Assembly: GCA_964539785.1 (NCBI GenBank)
Contig: CAZIJQ010000046.1
Location: 1-21,292 of the forward strand
Direction: 5' to 3'
Length of the DNA stretch: 21,292 nt
DNA from: JABMPO01 sp964539785
GTDB lineage: Bacteria; Fidelibacterota; Marinisomatia; Marinisomatales; TCS56
Position numbers and translations under genes: made by a program. How positions within the stretch are numbered: the first letter of the stretch is position 1; the number at the start of each line of letters is the position of its first letter. The notes under the pieces were generated by a model. The model did no database searches. It saw only the letters and a list, made by a program, of their open reading frames with translations, and was not told the origin of the DNA. Shown piece after piece: positions 16,700 through 21,292 of this stretch.

Positions 16700-16728
16700 T
16701 TGTTTTTAGACAGTTGCAGTAATACATT
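16700..16728 (+). promoter_or_regulatory. Weak promoter-like pair immediately before the fusion gene
   Basis: TTGTTT (16700-16705), a 17-bp spacer and TACATT (16723-16728) stand 5 bp before the ATG at 16734. Each hexamer is a partial match to the sigma-70 consensus. If used, transcription would begin at or within a base or two of the start codon, giving a leaderless mRNA, which would explain the absence of a Shine-Dalgarno for this gene. Confidence 0.25.
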
Positions 16729-16733
16729 AAAAT

Positions 16734-18995
16734 ATGAATAAACTCTTACAAAGAGAATTTGGATTTCAGCAGGTCGAACTAATAAAACTCAATGGCTACG
16801 GCAATTTAAATTATCTGATCAATACTGAGAGCGGAAAGTATATATTTAAAACCTATCTCAAAAACACCGAATCGCTGGCATTGGTTGAAGCAGAAAACGA
16901 AACCCTTTTAACTCTGCAAAACCCCCGGAATGATAAATATCCCAGGCCAATTCAATTCACCGATGGCACTTATGTTAAATGTATCGATATAGCGGGAAAA
17001 TCAACAATCTGTAGAATGCTCTCCTACCTGGAAGGCCAATGTTTAGCAGATGCTCCACAATCAGAATCCTTATTCCAATCTCTGGGGACTTTTCTGGCCC
17101 AATTGGATATGGTGCTTCAATCGTGTAACAATTACACAATTAAGGCCAGACAATGGGAATGGAGCATCGAATACCTCAATCTGAATAAAAAATATATTGC
17201 TGATATTACTGATGCGAAAAATCGTAGTGTGGTAAGCTATTTTTTCCAGCAGTTTGAAGAAATTGTCGTTCCCGTATTACCTGATCTAAGAAAAACCGTT
17301 ATTCATAATGATGCCAATGAGTGGAATGTATTGGTGACTAATGGAGAAGTATCAGGCATTATCGATTTTGGCGACCTGGCCTACACTGCCCTGATCAATG
17401 AACTGGGGGTAACCATTGCCTATGCCTGCTTTGATAAGGAAAACCCACTGGAATGGGCTTCGACCATTCTGAAATCATATCACCGGGTTTTGCCTGTCAG
17501 GGAAAATGAAATAGCTGTTTTATATTATCTGGTTGCAGCCAGACTCTGTATCAGCGTCTGTAATTCTTCCCGTTCCAGAAAAATTAATTCCGCTAATGAA
17601 TACGCATTTGTAAGTGAAAAACAGGCCTGGACTTTGCTTCATCAGTGGCTGAGGATTAATCCAATAGCAGCCGAGAACAGTTTTCACTCAGCCATCGGCC
17701 TGACGGCAGCGAAACCGCCAGCGGTTGATAAAATGATCAAAGCCCGCCATGCGGTTATGAGCCCGATCCTATCTTTGAGTTATGCAAAGCCAATAGCCAT
17801 GACCAAAGCCGCCTTTCAGTATATGTATGATGCCTATGGCAACACCTATTTAGACGCCTATAATAACATCCCCCATGTTGGGCATTCGCACCCGCAGGTA
17901 GTTGCAGCCGCTCAGTCTCAGATTGCCAAACTCAATACTAACACCCGCTATCTTTACGATTTATTAACTGAATATGCCGAGCGCCTCTTAGCCAAATTTC
18001 CAACTCCGCTTAACAAAGTATATTTTGTCAATTCCGGCAGCGCGGCCAGTGATTTAGGTATCAGATTAGCCCAGGCCCATACCGGCTTTAAAAATCTGAT
18101 GGTGATAGAACATGGTTATCACGGCAATACCCAGATGGGAGTGGATATCAGTGACTATAAATTCGGTGCCAAGACCGGACAGGGACAGAAAGATCATATC
18201 ATTAAAACCGCCATCCCGGACACTTACCGGGGAAAATATTATGATGACAATGCTGGAAAAATGTATGCCCGGGAGGCCATTAAACAAATCCAGCGTTCAG
18301 ACTCACCGATTGCAGCATTTATCAGCGAACCGATCCTGGGTTGTGCGGGACAGGTTCCATTGGCCAAAGGCTACCTGAAAGAAATCTATCCGGCAATCAG
18401 AAACCAGGGTGGAGTTTGTATCAGTGATGAAGTTCAAACCGGTTTCGGACGATTGGGAGAACATTTCTGGGGCTATGAAGCACAGGCGGTTGTGCCCGAT
18501 ATTGTGATCATTGGAAAACCAATGGGCAATGGTCACCCCATGGGAGCCGTAATAACCACCAGTGCTATAGCGGATTCTTTTAATAAAGGCGTTGAATTTT
18601 TCAGTTCATTTGGCGGAAATCCGGTATCGTGTGCTGTTGGGCTGGCTGTATTAGACACAATTGAAGCAGAAAATTTACAGGAAAACGCCAGACTGGTAGG
18701 CGAATTCTATAAAGCACAGTTTACCAATCTTCAAAAAGAGTTCCCCTGTATCGGCGATGTAAGAGGCTCCGGTTTATTTCTTGGGGTAGAAATAGTAAAA
18801 AACAGGGATAGTTTGGAGCCAGATACCGGTTTGGCAAATATGATCAAAAATGAACTTCGAAACCAGAAAATATTGATCAGTACCGATGGACCTTTTGACA
18901 GTGTTCTTAAAACTAAACCACCGCTCTGTTTTACTAAAGCGAACGCTCAGCAGGTAACCGATCAGATTTATGGAATACTTAAAAAACTTAACTGA
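16734..18995 (+). CDS. APH-fold kinase fused to class-III-aminotransferase-fold phospho-lyase
   Basis: This 753-residue bifunctional protein has residues 1-300 forming an aminoglycoside/choline-kinase-like domain: a nucleotide lysine in FKTY, catalytic HNDANEWN (Asp193, Asn198) and metal-binding IIDFGD (211-216). After a linker, residues 336-753 form a PLP fold-type-I domain: YNNIPHVGHSHP, NSGSAASD, GYHGN (461-465), PDTYRGKY, SDEVQTGFGR (Asp565 for the pyridine nitrogen), IGKPMGNGHP with Schiff-base Lys595, SFGGNPVSCAVG, STDGP (716-720) and KPPLCF. Several of these (PDTYRGKY, STDGP, KPPxCF) are, as I recall, shared with human ethanolamine-phosphate and 5-phosphohydroxylysine phospho-lyases, not with ordinary transaminases; human hydroxylysine kinase is APH-fold. 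The likely job is phosphorylation of an amino alcohol, then elimination of phosphate and ammonia. The substrate is unproven. The start lacks a Shine-Dalgarno. Confidence 0.88.
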   Translation: MNKLLQREFGFQQVELIKLNGYGNLNYLINTESGKYIFKTYLKNTESLALVEAENETLLTLQNPRNDKYPRPIQFTDGTYVKCIDIAGKSTICRMLSYLEGQCLADAPQSESLFQSLGTFLAQLDMVLQSCNNYTIKARQWEWSIEYLNLNKKYIADITDAKNRSVVSYFFQQFEEIVVPVLPDLRKTVIHNDANEWNVLVTNGEVSGIIDFGDLAYTALINELGVTIAYACFDKENPLEWASTILKSYHRVLPVRENEIAVLYYLVAARLCISVCNSSRSRKINSANEYAFVSEKQAWTLLHQWLRINPIAAENSFHSAIGLTAAKPPAVDKMIKARHAVMSPILSLSYAKPIAMTKAAFQYMYDAYGNTYLDAYNNIPHVGHSHPQVVAAAQSQIAKLNTNTRYLYDLLTEYAERLLAKFPTPLNKVYFVNSGSAASDLGIRLAQAHTGFKNLMVIEHGYHGNTQMGVDISDYKFGAKTGQGQKDHIIKTAIPDTYRGKYYDDNAGKMYAREAIKQIQRSDSPIAAFISEPILGCAGQVPLAKGYLKEIYPAIRNQGGVCISDEVQTGFGRLGEHFWGYEAQAVVPDIVIIGKPMGNGHPMGAVITTSAIADSFNKGVEFFSSFGGNPVSCAVGLAVLDTIEAENLQENARLVGEFYKAQFTNLQKEFPCIGDVRGSGLFLGVEIVKNRDSLEPDTGLANMIKNELRNQKILISTDGPFDSVLKTKPPLCFTKANAQQVTDQIYGILKKLN

Positions 18996-19005
18996 GGATA
19001 AATAC

Positions 19006-19191
19006 ATGCAGAAAATAGGAATTATAGTAATCGTTAACGCCTGCATCTGGGGATTTGTAATGATCGCCTGTTCATTGGCGTTGAAAGGTACGGGAGCCTA
19101 CCAGGAAATACAGTTTATCCTTGCCGGTGGCGCTGGTACATCGCTGATACTTATTGGTGGTTTAGGAGTTCGAAAAAAGCCAAAAGAATAA
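19006..19191 (+). CDS. Small two-helix membrane protein
   Basis: This 61-residue protein consists of two predicted transmembrane helices (about 4-26 and 35-54) separated by a short polar turn (KGTGAYQEI) with a basic tail (RKKPKE). ATG at 19006 is preferred over a longer frame because GAGGA (18994-18998) lies seven bases upstream. That site overlaps the stop codon of the kinase/phospho-lyase gene, which suggests translational coupling and one transcript. The family is not recognised. The coupling hints at a role linked to the upstream enzyme or simply to an envelope protein set, but nothing in the sequence decides it. Confidence 0.75.
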   Translation: MQKIGIIVIVNACIWGFVMIACSLALKGTGAYQEIQFILAGGAGTSLILIGGLGVRKKPKE

Positions 19192-19213
19192 CTGCAGGTC
19201 CCAGTGCTTTCCT

Positions 19214-19239
19214 CGTTACACCGCTCCTGCGGTGTAACG
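19214..19239. repeat. Perfect 11-bp-stem hairpin between plus-strand genes
   Basis: CGTTACACCGC (19214-19224), loop TCCT, and GCGGTGTAACG (19229-19239) form a perfect stem 22 bp after the small membrane protein. No T-run follows, so it is not a typical terminator. It could be an mRNA-stabilising or attenuating structure, or a dispersed palindrome. A second, imperfect inverted repeat (TTGCA...TGCAA, about 19247-19268) follows directly. Confidence 0.55.
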
Positions 19240-19293
19240 TTAAAGATTGCAGCGTTGAAGCGATGCAACCAGCAAAATAAATTTAAATGGAGA

Positions 19294-20073
19294 ATGAAAA
19301 TAAAAATTGAGAATGTCGTTAATATCTCAATTATTTTATTATTCAGCGCAAATTCTCATGCGCAAGATTCGATAAATCACCATACTGTATTTCCCACCAG
19401 CATCTCGATTGAATATGGTATGGGCAATTATTCTGTCAAAGATGAGTATATATCCAAAGAAAAATATTCGGGAACACTGCCCGGTATCAAAATAAACTGG
19501 TTACGATTTCACGATAAATACGGCTACCACTTCAGCCTGGAATATGGAGGTTCATCAAATATAGAAAACTACAATGTTTCGACCACTATCTATCAGTTTG
19601 CGCTCAATCAGGGATTTCTTTATCCACTACCAGAATTTTCATTATTCTCCCGCGCTGCTTATGCTTTTTTAGGACCTTCAACTGAACTTTTCTTTTTTTA
19701 TAATAACCAGAATATCGCCGTTTCGGGGTTTGACTATGCCCAATCGTTGGCATTATTATTTTCGGGCGGATTGAATTCTCTGATCATCCTTCCACTGGGG
19801 AATAAACTGCAGGTGGAAGGAGCTGTATCCATGAGTATTCTCTCGCTGGGCTTTCGATTGGTGGATAGTGAAGAAGAGGATGTCTCTCCTGTTAATCTGC
19901 TTACTTTTTTATCCGGTACCAATGCTGCATTCAGTCTGGGCCTGAGTTACAATCTGTTAGATAATTTCTCCACCAAACTGGCCTATGAACTACATGTGAC
20001 ACGTATTAGCGCCTGGGATCCGCTACTATCAGCCAGTGATAATATTAACATATCTCTGGCCTATAAATTTTAG
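19294..20073 (+). CDS. Predicted outer-membrane beta-barrel protein
   Basis: This 259-residue protein has a signal peptide (MKIKIENVVNISIILLFSAN, cleavage after SHA before QDS). The mature part alternates short amphipathic strands and turns (for example FHDKYGYHFSLEYGG, QFALNQGFLYPLPEF, LSYNLLDNFSTKLAYELH) and ends in NISLAYKF with the terminal phenylalanine recognised by the barrel-assembly machinery. The probable location is therefore the outer membrane, with perhaps eight to ten strands. The function is unknown. The start ATG at 19294 begins the signal peptide; a frame open further upstream to about 19204 runs through the hairpin and has no signal. A purine-rich GGAGA abuts the ATG at a suboptimal distance. 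It lies 12 bp before the S41-like gene. Confidence 0.75.
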   Translation: MKIKIENVVNISIILLFSANSHAQDSINHHTVFPTSISIEYGMGNYSVKDEYISKEKYSGTLPGIKINWLRFHDKYGYHFSLEYGGSSNIENYNVSTTIYQFALNQGFLYPLPEFSLFSRAAYAFLGPSTELFFFYNNQNIAVSGFDYAQSLALLFSGGLNSLIILPLGNKLQVEGAVSMSILSLGFRLVDSEEEDVSPVNLLTFLSGTNAAFSLGLSYNLLDNFSTKLAYELHVTRISAWDPLLSASDNINISLAYKF

Positions 20074-20085
20074 CCGGTATCAAAA

Positions 20086-20886
20086 ATGAAAAAGCAATTT
20101 ATCTCAATTTTGGCTGCACTCGGTATTTTGTTTTTCGCTTGTGAAAATATTATTGTAACTCCGCCCGAATCGAATCAAAACCTGGCGGATTTTGAGGCGG
20201 CCTGGAATAGAATAAATGATGTTTACCCCTACCTGGAATTCAAAGGCATCGACTGGGATTCTCTGTATACCGTATATCGCACGCAAACTGAGAATGCCCG
20301 GGGTGACGAATTCTACCTGGTATTGGGTGATATGTTAGCTGAATTGAAGGATGGGCATGTTTATTACCAGACCGATGGCGGTGGTCAGGTCTACCCTTTC
20401 TATCCCCAGAGACACATCAAAGACCGGCATGCCTACAGTCCTTTTGTCGTGCGGAAGTATTTTGATAAAGAACTGCGGCTTTCGGAAAGTAAAAGTGTCG
20501 AATATGAAATTATCCCCGGCAACATTGGTTATGCATTTTTATCCGATTTTAGCGATTACTTTCTGGTGAATGAATTTCCCGGTGTTTTAGAATATCTGAA
20601 GGACACCAAGGGTCTGATTCTTGATATCCGGCAAAAGCGCGGTGGAAGCCCTCAGAATGTCGACGCCATTATCTCAAGATTAATCACCGCACCCCTGGAG
20701 CGACCGGCTTTCATTGTTTTGGGTGAAGAATGGGATATAGCTCCAGTTCAACCTCGAGGACCATTTACTTATACCAATCCGGTGGTCGTTATAATAAACG
20801 GCTCAACCTTTAGTGCGGGAGAACTATGCACTGAAATGTTAAAGCAATTACCTGGACTTCCTACAAAAAACTTGAGTCAAAGTTAA
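20086..20886 (+). pseudogene. S41-family peptidase-like lipoprotein, truncated by an insertion sequence
   Basis: Codons 1-256 (20086-20853) are native; the last ten residues before TAA at 20884-20886 are read from the insertion element. The N-terminus is a lipoprotein-like signal (ILFFAC, Cys19). A helical region with LGDMLAELKDGHVYY (about 80-94) is typical of S41 N-terminal domains. The catalytic core follows: PGNIGYAFLSDF, GLILDIRQKRGGS (176-188) and NPVVVIINGSTFSAGE with the nucleophile Ser243. The gene stops about 12 residues after that serine, losing the rest of the core including the usual TTGG-type segment. The remnant is unlikely to fold into an active peptidase. It lies 12 bp after the barrel protein with no clear Shine-Dalgarno, presumably in the same operon. 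Confidence 0.85.
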
Positions 20887-21239
20887 GCAACATGTTTCAT
20901 TTTTCCGTATTCAATAGGTGTTTTGTAACCTAAGGCTGAATGAAGCCTTTTGCGATTGTAAAACACCTCTATGTACTCAAATAAATCTTGTTTTGCTTCC
21001 TGCCTGGTCTGGTATTTATTCTGATAAATAAGTTCTGTCTTTAAGGTTTTAAAAAATGATTCTGCCATAGCATTATCGTAACAGTTTCCTTTTCCACTCA
21101 TACTTTGCCTTATGCGGTTAGCTGCAAGGAGCCGTCTAAACGCATAACTGGCATATTGACTCCCACGGTCTGAATGAAAGATAGGGGATCCTGTTGTTTT
21201 TCGTTTACGTATCGCTTTTTCCATAGCTGTTATAACAGG
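20853..21239 (-). mobile_element. IS3-family insertion sequence, 3' part
   Basis: The left tip is placed at TGGACTTCCTACAAAAAAC (20853 onward), because IS3 elements begin TG, the S41 reading frame loses sense exactly there, and the tip lies 30 bp beyond the transposase stop codon. The transposase is on the minus strand, so this is the element's right (3') end. The other end is not in the window: transposase homology is lost near 21239. The target duplication cannot be checked. Confidence 0.75.
20883..21239 (-). pseudogene. IS3-family transposase OrfB, C-terminal catalytic fragment
   Basis: About 118 codons of a DDE integrase-fold transposase remain: VITAMEKAIRKRK, the second catalytic Asp in FHSDRGSQYAS, MSGKGNCYDNAMAESFF with the catalytic Glu, and the family tail FEYIEVFYNRKRLHSALGY-x-TP. 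Family resemblance stops upstream of PVITAM. The frame continues without homology to a TGA at 21273-21275, so the N-terminal DNA-binding and first-Asp portions are missing. The ATG at 21222-21224 is an internal methionine (AMEKA), not a genuine start. As seen here the enzyme cannot be functional. Confidence 0.9.
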
Positions 21240-21292
21240 GGGTGTCCACTCAACTGTGTAAATGGTATTTTGTCAGTCATTGTAAATCATCC
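21240..21292. mobile_element. Possible terminus of a second insertion sequence (IS256-like) inside the IS3 copy
   Basis: From about 21238 the sequence GGGGGTGTCCACTCAACTGTGTAAA replaces the expected transposase coding sequence. It resembles the terminal repeats I recall for IS256-family elements (G-rich tip, TGTCC, then TGTGTAAA about 15 bp in). The opposite strand would carry the last codons of that element's transposase before its TGA. Only 53 bp are visible, so the family assignment is tentative. An assembly junction between repeats is an alternative. Confidence 0.35.

Larger units (their letters stand above)
16401..16733. other. Divergent intergenic region between the sensor cluster and the kinase/phospho-lyase gene
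   Basis: This 333-bp gene-free stretch must hold the promoters for both directions. I see a perfect 14-bp palindrome (16447-16460), a direct repeat TGGTCATGGTCATG just to its right, a candidate 12-codon ORF (16647-16685) and a weak promoter-like pair (16700-16728). No terminator, RNA gene or larger ORF was found. Confidence 0.5.

Noticed and set aside
16734..18995. The two-domain gene as a sequencing or assembly fusion of two adjacent genes.
   Set aside because: The frame is continuous through a linker, no start codon with a ribosome binding site precedes the second domain, and the paired activities make biochemical sense.
1..21292. tRNA, rRNA, CRISPR arrays or riboswitches.
   Set aside because: No cloverleaf-like sequence, no regularly spaced repeats and no recognisable aptamer core were seen on either strand by eye.

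Overview
The window is a stretch of bacterial chromosome, moderately AT-rich, from a Gram-negative organism of the FCB group. The best guess is a Marinimicrobia-, KSB1- or Calditrichota-like lineage. The main reason is the C-terminal module of the large secreted protein at 1332-5726, which carries the NYPNPFNP signature of the Por/type-A sorting-like domains typical of these phyla. Predicted lipoproteins, TonB-type and outer-membrane proteins, and DsbD fit a diderm cell. This placement is inference; there is no rRNA or tRNA in the window.

Left part (1-8434, minus strand). Two tandem paralogous giant secreted modular proteins (1-1301, cut by the window edge, and 1332-5726) are 30 bp apart, each with a signal peptide and a good Shine-Dalgarno. 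A 12-bp perfect hairpin (5949-5977) separates them from a redox pair: a TlpA/ResA-like thioredoxin lipoprotein (6001-6549) and a full-length DsbD (6563-8434). Together these would carry electrons from cytoplasmic thioredoxin to periplasmic thiols.

Middle part (8561-12336). A minus-strand cluster reads pyrF, pyrE, a cyclophilin lipoprotein and a patatin-like phospholipase, and a 34-nt imperfect hairpin follows the last stop. A GNAT acetyltransferase is divergent from pyrF, and the shared intergenic region holds two short inverted repeats.

Signalling cluster (12402-16400, minus strand). In transcription order: a small TonB C-terminal-domain protein, a membrane histidine kinase with a large periplasmic sensor loop, an OmpR-type response regulator overlapping it by 4 nt, and an exported protein made of two tandem glycoside-hydrolase-family-2-type sugar-binding domains with no catalytic barrel. 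This looks like a compact envelope-sensing unit.

Right part (16734-21292, plus strand, then mobile DNA). A 753-residue fusion of an APH-fold kinase with a class-III-aminotransferase-fold phospho-lyase is the most striking single gene. It could phosphorylate an amino alcohol and then eliminate phosphate and ammonia in one polypeptide. It is followed by a 61-residue two-helix membrane protein, an outer-membrane beta-barrel-like protein, and an S41-peptidase-like lipoprotein cut after codon 256 by an IS3-family element. That IS3 copy appears interrupted in turn by the terminus of a second element at the right edge, so the end of the window is either a nest of insertions or an assembly junction in repeats.
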